DNA of 64,000 nucleotides from Mycosarcoma maydis (taxonomy: Eukaryota > Basidiomycota > Ustilaginomycetes > Ustilaginales), in NCBI RefSeq assembly GCF_000328475.2, contig NC_026486.1:248001-312000 (forward strand), given 5' to 3'. The translations under genes and the position numbers were made by a program. Numbering within the stretch: position 1 is the stretch's first letter; the number at the start of each line of letters is the position of its first letter. The notes beneath the pieces are model-generated. The model made no database searches. It saw only the letters and a list, made by a program, of their open reading frames with translations, and had not been told where the DNA came from. This document shows positions 9,001 through 17,970 of this stretch, in pieces.

Positions 9001-11950
9001 AATGTGTGTGTTGCAGCAGCGCATCAACGTCGGGCGACATTCGGATCGACAGATGAGGAGAAGCACCGTAGCGAGAGAGTTGACGCAGTAGGTCAGTGGT
9101 GACCGGAGCAAAGCCTTTGACGGCATCGTGAGTTGAATCACCAGGCAGAGCGTCACTCGCTACACTAGTGGAGGGATAGTTGAGGTCCAATCCGAGACCT
9201 TGGACGGCATCTTGGTGCTGCATGTCCCTGCTTACTTGATCATCCGGCGATGCGTCGATCTGAGGCGTCGCGTAGTTGCTGGCAATGAACGTGGTCGAAG
9301 CTGGAGACACAGTAGAGTCTTGTGTCTGCGTCTTGGTTTGATCTGCCCGGTTGAGGTCGAGCAGCAGTGGCGACTGGGCCCATGGACCAGTGGTGCCGCT
9401 GCGGTTGCGCGTCAAGCGTACGGAGGCTTTGGTCGAAGATGACTGTGAAGCATTTTGGGAAGCAGCACGCTCCATCGCCGCCCCATTTGATCGTTCTGAG
9501 GTTGGCACCTGGGATGGCCGAGCCATCATGAATTGGAACGCATCGACGCTCTCGTCCGGCGTCGACACAGTCGAGATAACCATTGTCTGTCGCACTTTGG
9601 CGTGATCGTCATCGGTGGTTTCTGTACTTCGCGAGTCCTGCCGAGATCTACCTTCGGTCTCGGCATCTCGATACTCAGCAGACAGGCCAACCGATGGCAC
9701 GACTTGGCTCGCACGCTCATCCGCTCGAATGGACAGACGCGCTGCTCCCTGAACGGTCTCTAGCAGTCGCTGGTGCGACGCAAGCTCTTCGTGTTGGAGG
9801 AGTGCCTTCCGCTGGCGTTGAGTCAGGATCCACTGTTCCGTGTTGCGATTTCCTCGGCCTTCTTCTTCCTGGGTCGATGACTCTTTCAGCGTCGCGGCCG
9901 CGCCACCGAGGGAAGACATGCCTGTAGGAGGCATTTTGAAGTGCGCATCACTGGCCGAAGGAAGCTCGCTAGAGATGGATGGCCTCGTGATAGCAGTGAA
10001 CTGCGTTTTGGAGCTGGTAGCAGTACCAGGCATGACGTCCGAAAAGGCTGGCGTGAAAGGGGTTAGTGGAGTATAATGTGTCGAAGGAGTGGATCGATTC
10101 GACATGCTGTACGTCATTGCCGTTGATGCTGTCGAGCCGAGGGTGCTGCTGATTGCCATGGGTACCGAGGTCTGTGTTGAGGATGTGATCACGCCGCTGG
10201 CTCCTAGTGAGCCGTTCGAGGTGAGACTTGACGTCGGTGCGGGATCCCAATGAGTGTGACTCGGAAACAACGCTTCGTATCGCTGAAGTGGTGGTAGCGG
10301 AGGGGGTGGCAGCCAGTCTTCAGAAGCCCATTGGCGATTCGTATGGATGCTGTGATTACTGTGAGCAATGGCCATCCCGTCTGACATGGCTGTGCGGAAG
10401 CTGTCCAAGCTGCTTCGACCCGTCTGTGTCGTTCTTGACCTGAGAGAGCGAGCGGCTTCGCTGTAATCGATCGACGAGGCAGACGGACGAGTGCGCCCAG
10501 CTTTGGTAAGTGTCGAATGGTCATCGTTGGCGGTGCGAAAGGCCGAGGTTGAAGAAACAGAGTGCTCTTGTTTGAAAGAAGGGCTGATTGTAGGCGAAGG
10601 AAGCGGCTCGTTGGGAGGTGGGAACGGCGGAGGTCCGAGAGAGGCGAGTGACGCAGAAGCTCGGAAAGACCGAATCGAGTGAGATCGTGCACGACGCGTT
10701 TGCACTGGTGTAGCACTCGAAGCGTAGTGCGGAGAATGTGCCGAATCCGTGGGAGTGCGGCGGAGTGCTTGCGAACTGGGTTCGAGCATGGGCATGGCGT
10801 GAGCTGCCGATGTGGACGCTACTCTTCGGATTGCAGCCGGAAGAGGGTTTGCGCCGGGAGAGACTGTCGAGACTGTGAGATCATCCAAGGGATGATGTGA
10901 AACATGGTTAACAGCAGCCCCTCTCCTTGTTGCACTGAGTGGTGTTAATGGGAGCGGCTGATCCGAAGCGTGGGAAGAGCTGTCAAAGTCGCTGAAAAAA
11001 GGTACTGATCCAGTTGCTGGCGTGATAGGAGAAAAGATGCTTTTACCAACAAGCTCTTGACTAGTGGGTGGCAGATCGATACTCGAGCCTGGCGTCAGCG
11101 TGCTAGTTGACAGTAATGTCGGCTCTTGTGTGGCTCTAGACTCGGTAACAGCGCGAATTCGAAGATTCTGTTTTGCCTGCTGATGCTTTTGTTTAGATTC
11201 CGATCGGGGCGTCAAGTCGAGCGGTGCAGGTGGCGGTTTCCTCCTCTTTTCCCAGTCCGCATTTGCTCGCATGCTGCGTATCTCCTTACTGTTGGGCGAA
11301 GGAGACGCATCTGGCTCTGTCATGGATGACAGCAAGTCGGAAGGAGATGAGCTGTTTGCAAGACCAAGCTTGACTGGCGTCTTGGGCCAGACTTCTGCAG
11401 TATCTGTCAATGGATCGGATGTTTCGTCAGGAGAATCGTGACTGTTCCGAGGAGGTTGCACGTCACGCTCTTGAGAAGAATCGAACGCACTTCCACTGGA
11501 GTCTGGTTGGTCTGAAGGTGAGGTAGAGCGGTCGAAGCGGGAGACATAGTCGAACGACAGGTCCAAATCGACATCTCCATCGTCTGAAGTGTCTATGTAG
11601 ATGGGATCATGGTCTGTCAAGCCACCGCTCAGAGCCAGAGGTCCTCCGCCAAACGAAGCGCGTGCAAGCTCTGCCGAAAAGTGATAGACCTTTTTGCCAT
11701 GCTGAGGACTAGAGATTTGCTGACTATCGATGATTTGAGATGTGTTCTCGAGGTGCGAGGTTGGCGCTTGGGCAGCAAATGATGCATCGGGGCTGGCGCT
11801 TGCGCTGTTGGCAAGCCAAAGTCCCGCGCCCGATCCGCTGTGATGATGCGGTGGACGATGAAGAGTGTTGGAGCGAGCAACGAGCTTGGACGGCTTGCGA
11901 GAGATAGCCTGACCGTCCATGTTGGCGGATGTTGTTGAGACGCTCGCCAT
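6017..11950 (-). CDS. Large serine-rich fungal protein with C-terminal membrane segments (1977 aa)
   Basis: A single 1977-codon exon starting MASVSTTSANMDGQ. Most of the chain is Ser/Thr/Pro-rich and presumably disordered, with many basic-Ser patches that look like phosphosites. An ERERIDALKRLRRMSAAERQ-like helical segment lies near residue 1325. Two hydrophobic segments occur near the C-terminus: MFWAGFLGMPWLWMIGGWYL (about 1703) and VLLNRVAAILSGVLVFAGF followed by TGAVYAVVINF at the very end. This pattern, a long disordered serine-rich body with two C-terminal hydrophobic helices, occurs in an uncharacterised group of fungal serine-rich proteins. The reaction is unknown; a membrane-tethered scaffold is only a guess. 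The stop TAA (6017-6019) is preceded directly by a slippery-type heptamer, and the -1 frame stays open (see the adjoining entry). Confidence 0.85.
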   Translation of the reverse strand: MASVSTTSANMDGQAISRKPSKLVARSNTLHRPPHHHSGSGAGLWLANSASASPDASFAAQAPTSHLENTSQIIDSQQISSPQHGKKVYHFSAELARASFGGGPLALSGGLTDHDPIYIDTSDDGDVDLDLSFDYVSRFDRSTSPSDQPDSSGSAFDSSQERDVQPPRNSHDSPDETSDPLTDTAEVWPKTPVKLGLANSSSPSDLLSSMTEPDASPSPNSKEIRSMRANADWEKRRKPPPAPLDLTPRSESKQKHQQAKQNLRIRAVTESRATQEPTLLSTSTLTPGSSIDLPPTSQELVGKSIFSPITPATGSVPFFSDFDSSSHASDQPLPLTPLSATRRGAAVNHVSHHPLDDLTVSTVSPGANPLPAAIRRVASTSAAHAMPMLEPSSQALRRTPTDSAHSPHYASSATPVQTRRARSHSIRSFRASASLASLGPPPFPPPNEPLPSPTISPSFKQEHSVSSTSAFRTANDDHSTLTKAGRTRPSASSIDYSEAARSLRSRTTQTGRSSLDSFRTAMSDGMAIAHSNHSIHTNRQWASEDWLPPPPLPPLQRYEALFPSHTHWDPAPTSSLTSNGSLGASGVITSSTQTSVPMAISSTLGSTASTAMTYSMSNRSTPSTHYTPLTPFTPAFSDVMPGTATSSKTQFTAITRPSISSELPSASDAHFKMPPTGMSSLGGAAATLKESSTQEEEGRGNRNTEQWILTQRQRKALLQHEELASHQRLLETVQGAARLSIRADERASQVVPSVGLSAEYRDAETEGRSRQDSRSTETTDDDHAKVRQTMVISTVSTPDESVDAFQFMMARPSQVPTSERSNGAAMERAASQNASQSSSTKASVRLTRNRSGTTGPWAQSPLLLDLNRADQTKTQTQDSTVSPASTTFIASNYATPQIDASPDDQVSRDMQHQDAVQGLGLDLNYPSTSVASDALPGDSTHDAVKGFAPVTTDLLRQLSRYGASPHLSIRMSPDVDALLQHTHSRSKEVLLTRESRQNLAHGLGLELAGGPSPLLPNDCRSPRTASGKEVGSGASGGLTTLINGPVQAQTDVTVHRAQIATDRTHVSSQSIASSISAFVYNATPAPLPNNSNAERLLDLTGKSKTGSIGWRRGARRSRENNAAQTLGLGMRHDSTDVKFVNVDLDDGGLETEVMLESDEANKSTEGAKAGQWVSKLWSSVTSPRRTSFNVGAILGDRSVDLELANNSTGERSGGNSEQQARASVSKSERTASRGSFRPLSLVEKRQSSGRSQLDTSRQRLRSPTPGEEDEVAEKDTRAVALRLLNGSHQIPAPVEEGLIAERTPEESMDRADLSAEEREKERIDALKRLRRMSAAERQKKRNSGIGYITSNTNAVESPRLVYVTDKANEACESHNAVLSTRHGGLSRAPSVNNKRMSLTMFGGKERATATNEIPLSSSSAATGAPERAWLDALRSPRMQESPSGFTPRMAFEPQDWGARSSSQQHQHLHGASQAMAGPSSTNHIPLMLSNNAIPHRQTPASAANSIQEHGLTVSALDRASDEMRRLAAQGMAFRGDELAQDMGESFHTPMPDAPDTCWSYASGRLDHVHYAQNESMAARPTTELGDFGISPEKKEAKLHRRTRSARFADDGHQHRYDHEDEAQPTVSIFTRDQQHRHRASGSFSVQYSLQDQPPSMEHGSRTKRRTSQYAAAGGHSFFATPTSLLDSNTPSKNMFWAGFLGMPWLWMIGGWYLTPDGQLRHPSTDDARVRSKVDVWQHEPSMQASANPSPNMGASSTAFGGLSHDPAWRGVGAGESGSGLGLAGMPSTMSYAASSVGTSNSAQTTNGDPNQPPPSKTRKSKTRSLGTLLDTNPQVSFYQSPVRTVQEPHPTFGNVWHHNRDMKPLPEVEEPRRSRIFAGYPANEHEHDHAFSPSPSPQMSSSDGTTTDVSAAEPKLVAAEPRTNIGSQVAVATKTNVGMAWKDLERYVLLNRVAAILSGVLVFAGFTGAVYAVVINF

Positions 11951-13266
11951 GTAGTCGGAACCTGGTCACAGGCAAGCAGCTGATCAATGCAGAAGTGGAA
12001 GTGAGAGTGTCGTATGGTAATCTTGGATCGGGCTGATAGGACGAGCTAGAGACGGACAATCTAGAGGGTGTCGCCCAACATGGTGGCTGTCTGTACGACT
12101 GGCGTTGATGTCTAGCGGTAGATCTAGGCCTCTACTGATGTAAGATTGCCTGCTGGGTGTGGTGGTATTGTTGTTGTTGTTGTTTTTGTTGTTGTTGTTG
12201 TTCGTCCACACGCTGCTTGCAAGAATGAAGTCTGATATGAAGCTGCAAATGAAGCGGTGCAGATCTCTGCAGATGTGCTCCTGATATGAAAAAACAGCAC
12301 TTTGGTGATCTGTGGACTGAAGATGTTGATAGGTGGATGCTGCAAGACGGAGTTTCCTTGTTGGTGGTCGATATGGACTGGTGAACAAGAGTGAGAGCCC
12401 AGTGAGGTAGTGGAAAGACAAAGGAACGACAGGGCTAGATGGTGCTCGTAGTCGCGTCAACGCCAAGAAAGGCGTTCGCAGAGAGAGCAAAAGCAGCAAA
12501 ATGAGAAGGAGCGTGATGCAAAGCGGGACGACTGTGCGTGAAGACAATGCAATGTAGAGGGGTTTGAAGATGGCGACTATGGCAGCTGTTCAGGCCGCTA
12601 AATGGATCTGCTGGAGTGAACCCAAGGGTCGAGATTGGGCGGTAGAGTGGGTCTCAGTTGTGGTTGCAACCGAAACAAAAGCTAAGCGGGGGATGGTATG
12701 GTGGTCCGACTCGTAGCAGCTCGGACGCAGCAACAACCACAAAGCAAGCAGAAGAACACTTTGAAGAAGCTCAAAGTGCAGCTCGACGAGTTGAGTCTGG
12801 CACCGATGTTTTGGGACAAACGAGGGAGGAGCGAAGGTAGGACGGAGAGTGAGAGGGCGGCTGTGGCTGCACGACGAAGATCAACGACGGTCGTAGGGCC
12901 CGTATGCGCATCCGTCGAACGATGAAGGTCCTCTCCTCGTCAAAGCCAGATTCAAAAAAAACACACTCCCAAGTTCCATGCAAGTTCTAGCTATCATTCA
13001 CGATCCTGGCTACAGTCGCAAGCGGACAAGAACCGATGATGGTGTGTCACAGAACACGTTTCTTCAAATGAAAGGTTCACGTTCAGCTGGCGCGGAGCAT
13101 GCACGTAGCAGATCCCATGATGCATTGATGCGCAAAGTGGCAAACAAAGAGGATCTGCAGCAGCAGCAAAAGGAGGACAGCACATGAGCGCTCGGCAAAC
13201 AGGTCCAAGGTGGAAGGTGCTGATGGTGACGGCTTTCATGGCGGTAAGTAGTTCAGGTCAAGCGAC

Positions 13267-13308
13267 GAGGTGAGAGGTGAGAGGTGCGAGGTGCGAGGTG
13301 CGAGGTGC
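13267..13308. repeat. Tandem array of a 7-bp unit, GAGGTG(A/C) x6
   Basis: Six exact-length heptamer copies: two of GAGGTGA followed by four of GAGGTGC. The unit length equals that of the AATCGTG family although the sequence is unrelated. Confidence 0.9.
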
Positions 13309-13440
13309 GAAGGGACGAATGGGCGAAAGTGCCAAAGTGCGAGGATCGTGGAAGCTCGGCGAGAATGTGAGCATTTGCACGAATTCCTTGTTGGACGGCT
13401 GTCAATCATGAATCATGAGTGACAGAGGATGAGCCGTTAC

Positions 13441-13482
13441 ACGTTACACGCTACGTGCTACGTGCTACGTGCTACGTGCTAG
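13441..13482. repeat. Tandem array of a 7-bp unit, (A/G)(C/T)G(T/C)TAC type x6
   Basis: Six heptamer steps reading ACGTTAC, ACGCTAC, three times GTGCTAC, then GTGCTAG. It lies 130 bp from a different heptamer array in the same spacer. Confidence 0.85.
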
Positions 13483-14329
13483 CTTAGCTGCCTTGGTGCT
13501 TTGCTTTGCTGTGTGTGTGTTGATGCTGCAACAGAGCATTCTTGATTGGCTCGGGAATTTCGAATGCATCTGCTGTTCAACGATTTGATTCCTCTGCGCT
13601 GTGCTGTGGGGGATTTTAGAGTCGATCGGCACTCACGCCGACGCGCAGCTCCACGCGTCTCTGGATTCAAAACACAGCAACACACCAACACTCACAGACT
13701 TGAACTCGTGACTACTCTATGATTGCCTCGTTCTCACTCTCTCTCTCCATTTCCCTCGCAAACTCCGCCTCGGTGATGGAGTGTGCTTGAGCCGAGCCCA
13801 AATGATCAGCTGGTGCATCTGTGAATCTTTTGGCAACGACACCTTCTGTCTCTCTCTCTCTTACATTCACGATTCGTGATTGTTCTAGGTTATCGTTCTG
13901 TCTTGTAAGTTGGCGTTTGGAAAGCACGAATCTGCCGAGTCGTGAGTAGCCAAGAACACTCTGTCAACTACAACGCGTTGTGTGAAAGATCCGACGGATT
14001 TGAGTTTAAGTTTATGGTTCAGGTGCAAAGGTTACTGAGTCGTGAGTCACAGCGTGCAGGAGTGTACATCGCATCAACCAACCGTGAAGCTGCTGGGGTT
14101 GCACGTTGCACGTCACACGTTGGTGGGTACAGAAGTGTTAGATTTGGTTGGAACAAGGATTAGGTACTGATTATCTAATCGTGCAATTGAAGCAGGGCCA
14201 TCTCCACATGATCGTTCTGTTGCGGCTTTGCAAGGGTCCAGCTTGCAGCGTATGTTGCATCCGTGATTGTCGGTAGTGACTGTCAACGGTGCGTCCGGTG
14301 CCTTGGTTGGTTGGTAAGATCGACGCTTG

Positions 14330-15400
14330 ATGGTTTTGACAGCAGCCTCGCGAGCTCAGGCGAACGCTGCTGGCAGCACCGCTGCTGGCTCGTCTTCCGC
14401 TACTACGTCAGCAACGGCTTCTAGCGCGACGACGTCGTCGTCGAGCTCGGCTTGGGCACAGCAATCTCAGGTATCGCTGCTGGGCACGCTGCCGATGCAC
14501 GTGGTTCCAGCGTTGCTGGGACGCATCGAGTCGCAGCTAGTCACGCTGCCTGCGAGGGTGCTGTGCGAGAAGGAGACGGTGCTTTCCAGGCACGATGACC
14601 ACGCTTCGGCGGTGCGCGAGACGGGCGACAATGCATGGGCGAGCGTGGTCAAGGCGAGAAAGCGCATCAAGTTGCGCGTCCGCGAAGCCATCAAGCGCTA
14701 CAATACCAGTAGCATGCATCGCTCTGATTGCCACACAGTCGATTCGGTAGAGTGCACCTTGTGTCTTGCGCTCCCGAGCTTGCCCGAGCGCCAGTATCCC
14801 AAGGCGTCCGTTCGACCATGCTACAATGTCGAGCTTCTCTCAGATACCCCCATCGGCCCACACCACGACATGGCCAAACATCCGATCCATCCACTCACAG
14901 ACACCCACCCTCTGCTCGGATTCAACCCTGATTCATACCTCGATACAGACCTCGTCAACGGCTGGAAGAGCTTCGTCTCGTCGATCGGCTGGCGACCGCA
15001 TTTCAAGTTCCTACGATACGGCCTCACTTTCCCCCTCAACGACTTCCTTTCACGTCATTCTTCGACGCAAATTCCTGCCTTGACCAATCCAGCCCACGGC
15101 ACGATGCACACACTCAACGTCTTCAGGATCTTCACCCCGGATCCAAGCGGATACACAGACGAATGGACTCCGCTCGACCCCGATGGTGCCACCGTGGTGG
15201 TCGAGCTCATCGCCACCGTCGGAGCACAGTTAGATCAGAGCCATTTCAACATTTACTGTTCAACCACAGATGCAGGAGCAGCACAGACCGGTGGAGGCTT
15301 GGACCCCACATCGACCATCGAAAACGCCATCGAGTTTGCCGACTCGGTCGCGAAAACGTTGCGAGGATTGGTCGATCTCAAAAGAGAAGCTTACGATTGA
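14330..15400 (+). CDS. MED18: Mediator complex subunit 18
   Basis: A 356-residue protein starting at the first ATG (MVLTAASRAQANAAG). MED18 belongs to the Mediator head module and forms a heterodimer with MED20. After a roughly 45-residue Ala/Ser/Thr-rich lead come QVSLLGTLPMHVVPALLGRI and a beta-rich block. The typical C-terminal part follows: FVSSIGWRPHFKFLRYGLTF (about 220), LNVFRIFTPD (about 265), a VVELIATVG strand (about 292) and the closing helix FADSVAKTLRGLVDLKREAYD-like segment. These match the MED18 barrel, including the conserved ending (human FAEQLKPLVHLEK). The protein is longer than human MED18 (208 aa), as is usual in fungi, because of low-complexity insertions. It converges on MLH3 with an 83-bp gap. 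Confidence 0.85.
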   Translation: MVLTAASRAQANAAGSTAAGSSSATTSATASSATTSSSSSAWAQQSQVSLLGTLPMHVVPALLGRIESQLVTLPARVLCEKETVLSRHDDHASAVRETGDNAWASVVKARKRIKLRVREAIKRYNTSSMHRSDCHTVDSVECTLCLALPSLPERQYPKASVRPCYNVELLSDTPIGPHHDMAKHPIHPLTDTHPLLGFNPDSYLDTDLVNGWKSFVSSIGWRPHFKFLRYGLTFPLNDFLSRHSSTQIPALTNPAHGTMHTLNVFRIFTPDPSGYTDEWTPLDPDGATVVVELIATVGAQLDQSHFNIYCSTTDAGAAQTGGGLDPTSTIENAIEFADSVAKTLRGLVDLKREAYD

Positions 15401-15483
15401 ACAAGCCGATCCCGCGTGCCTTGAAAAGCTCGTTGGTCACCAAAATGTAGGCCAAACCTCCATAACTTGAATTTGCACTTCCA

Positions 15484-17970
15484 TCACATGCAGCTTTGCC
15501 CACCCTCCTGTATCGTGACCTCGCACAACGGCACCAACACCGGCCTTCCATGTGCACAACCAAACGGAAACTTGCACGCTGCTAGCCTTTTCACCATCCT
15601 CTCGCACACCTCCCTACCCAATCGATCATTGAACATGATCGCGCTTCTGCACGCCCTGCTCTTCAACACTTCCATCAATGAATTCGGTATCCACCTTGAC
15701 CGCGCTAGCCAGTCCTCGCTCGCTTCCACAGCCTTGATGTTTGAAGCCAAAATCTTCTCCATGCAGTCCGCAAAGGCGCTCTGGAGCAAGGTTTGGTCTT
15801 TGACCCTCCCTGAATCAGTTAAGGTCTTCTCCTTGAGAATGTTGGGTATCCCGATCAAATCCACCTGAGCATGACCGAGCGACGCATGTATCAGCACGAC
15901 TGTTTTGACCAACCAGCCCAAGCTTTTCATTCTTGCAATCAAATCTGCATTTGCCTGAAGCCGCGCATACTCCGGCACTGAGATCGGCAGGGTGAGTGTC
16001 AAAGGCAGATTGTACGCAGCAGTGCCAGCCGCGCAATCATCAACATACTGTTCCAGCAAGCGTTCCAATCGATAACGTTCATCAGCAGCATGCTGATCGA
16101 TGCAAAACAGAATTGGAAAGTATGAAACCGTACGGCAGAGTATGAACTTGCCGACGACTTGGTTGATCACTTGGGCACTTTCCAAGTCGGAACGTGTGAT
16201 TGCAAGCTCGAGACTGACTGTCTTGGTCTGGCGGACATCCGACTCGTCATCTCGGACAGCTCGACGAATCGTCGACTTGAACCGACGAGTATCAAAGAAT
16301 CTGCTCCTCAGCACCGTGTCTGTTGTAACCACTGCGAACGGCAAGGGTACCAAGGCAAGTACTGCGTCGAAGCTCGGATCTTCAAACTCGTCTGAGCTCT
16401 TATCTTCGTCGAGCACCGTTGCTGCCCGGTGCGTGCAAAGTGAGAGACCATGCCCTTTATCCAGCTTCCTACGGTCCACAGCCGCGCCACCATGCAGAGT
16501 GAGGCGCCTCGCTAATGCCAGAGTGCCATCCTGACCGTCTACCATTGTTCCAAGACCGAACCTACCGACAGCTGTACTATGACCTGTGCGTTGATCAATA
16601 TGAAACAGTCGACCGTTGACAGGATCTCGCCATGCCACCATCCCTGCCGGAGCAGCGGCTGCAGGGCCGTACGATTCGTTTGCCAAAGAAGCTGTGACAG
16701 GGCGAGCTTTGGACATCGAGACTGGCTTTGCCTTCGCTTCATTCTCGTCAGCAGTACTTGGCCGAATCGTTCGCTTCCGCTTTCGCGACGCAGAGGGTTC
16801 AGCGGGGGAGTGCTCGGGACCAACCGCATCAAGAACAGCTGCTTCGAATGACTTGACAGACAAGTTTGATCTTTTCGCTGAACCGGACTCGGCTTCCAAG
16901 TCTTGGCTCGTGCTGTCCAGAGTGATGTTGAGCACGAACGAGTGTGGGAAGTGAGGCCCCTTGTCGGACATTGGAAGATCGTGTATCCTCTGTGCGGCTT
17001 TTTCATACAGCTTTGAAGAAAGCACCGTCTGCGGACCACGTCTGTTCAAGACTTGATCCGACCATGACAAGCCAAAACTCGACAGCAATGCGGCAAATGC
17101 AGTCGATTCCGGCTTCGAATGATGCGAGGCGCCACGCAACGTCATACCAGGCCAGACGCGGCCTTGCAGGAAGATCACCTGCGTCTTGGCATCTGCACTT
17201 GCCGCCAAACCAACAAATCCTTCCACTGTCATCCTAACCGATGCAAACGCTTTTTCCACGGCGATACTGCGCACTGTATCTACCAGAACGCATGCATCGC
17301 CAAAAGCCGCTCTGCAGCGTTGCACCAGATCTTGAGAGCGTGACAAGCTCAGTAGCACCTTGAATGCCGGTGTGGGATCGCCAGCTGAAGCAGCGTGACA
17401 TACACTGAGTCTAAGGCTCAAAGATGGGGCCAGGAGTGAGAGTTCCAGAGTGCAATTAATCAGCAGCTTGATCTGACTTCTCCTTGCCGCTTCTGCTGCG
17501 ATGAGCTTGCGGTGGATTGGCATGCACGAGAAGGATATGGTGACTCCTCGAGCCGGTGCGGTGGGGGTGGTTAATAGGGGAATATTGAGCGGCGTTGAAG
17601 ATGAAGGCGATTGGATCTCACGACCGTCATGCCAGGTGAAGTCGGTCGCCCCATATGAAGAAGAAGCAATTATTCGTACGAGGCCAAGGCGAGATAGTGT
17701 CCGTAGTACCTTGATATCGAATTTGCAACGATCTGTCTTGGTCGGTAGGTTGTGCATGCTGTAGTGGTCGACCTGTATTGTGACTATTACCATCCAGCGC
17801 TCGTAATCGACCAGAATTTCCATCTTTCCTGAAGACGAGCCAAAGATGGTTTTGCATCGCTCCAGAGCATGCCAGAACACGATGCGGTAGATGTCTTGGA
17901 ATGTGACTGCGAGCAAAGATGGCTGGTTTGCAGCGGCTGTTGCATCTGAGAGCTGATTGATGAAGTTCAT
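15484..17970 (-). CDS. MLH3: MutL homologue MLH3 with a degenerate N-terminal ATPase region
   Basis: An 828-residue ORF from the ATG at 17970. The C-terminal half is clearly MLH3: the endonuclease motif DQHAADERYRLE (about residues 624-635, fitting DQHA-x2-E-x4-E), ACRSAIMF (about 772) and FGCAHGRPVLVPL (about 803). MLH3 pairs with MLH1 (MutL-gamma) in mismatch repair and meiotic crossover resolution. The N-terminal 150 residues align in spacing with a GHKL ATPase, with later FxxLPVRRK-like strands recognisable as ISFSCMPIHRKL. The Asn/Asp ATP-binding motif, the DxGxG motif and the GFRGEAL motif are nevertheless not recognisable. A first exon might exist upstream: ATG at 18163, intron 17953-18046, in-phase but with a weak GTACGG donor; it would add an ISLVVQLRKATRS-like start. 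Even so, the missing ATPase motifs would not return. Confidence 0.88.
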   Translation of the reverse strand: MNFINQLSDATAAANQPSLLAVTFQDIYRIVFWHALERCKTIFGSSSGKMEILVDYERWMVIVTIQVDHYSMHNLPTKTDRCKFDIKVLRTLSRLGLVRIIASSSYGATDFTWHDGREIQSPSSSTPLNIPLLTTPTAPARGVTISFSCMPIHRKLIAAEAARRSQIKLLINCTLELSLLAPSLSLRLSVCHAASAGDPTPAFKVLLSLSRSQDLVQRCRAAFGDACVLVDTVRSIAVEKAFASVRMTVEGFVGLAASADAKTQVIFLQGRVWPGMTLRGASHHSKPESTAFAALLSSFGLSWSDQVLNRRGPQTVLSSKLYEKAAQRIHDLPMSDKGPHFPHSFVLNITLDSTSQDLEAESGSAKRSNLSVKSFEAAVLDAVGPEHSPAEPSASRKRKRTIRPSTADENEAKAKPVSMSKARPVTASLANESYGPAAAAPAGMVAWRDPVNGRLFHIDQRTGHSTAVGRFGLGTMVDGQDGTLALARRLTLHGGAAVDRRKLDKGHGLSLCTHRAATVLDEDKSSDEFEDPSFDAVLALVPLPFAVVTTDTVLRSRFFDTRRFKSTIRRAVRDDESDVRQTKTVSLELAITRSDLESAQVINQVVGKFILCRTVSYFPILFCIDQHAADERYRLERLLEQYVDDCAAGTAAYNLPLTLTLPISVPEYARLQANADLIARMKSLGWLVKTVVLIHASLGHAQVDLIGIPNILKEKTLTDSGRVKDQTLLQSAFADCMEKILASNIKAVEASEDWLARSRWIPNSLMEVLKSRACRSAIMFNDRLGREVCERMVKRLAACKFPFGCAHGRPVLVPLCEVTIQEGGQSCM

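Larger units (their letters stand above)
11951..14329. other. Gene-free intergenic region with simple repeats
   Basis: About 2.4 kb separates the divergent starts of the serine-rich gene and MED18 and probably holds both promoters. Content seen: a (TTG)n tract near 12164-12203, two different 7-bp tandem arrays at 13267-13308 and 13441-13482, and an inverted heptamer pair near 13866-13880. The short ORFs here have no protein-like composition, and I support no gene. Confidence 0.6.
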
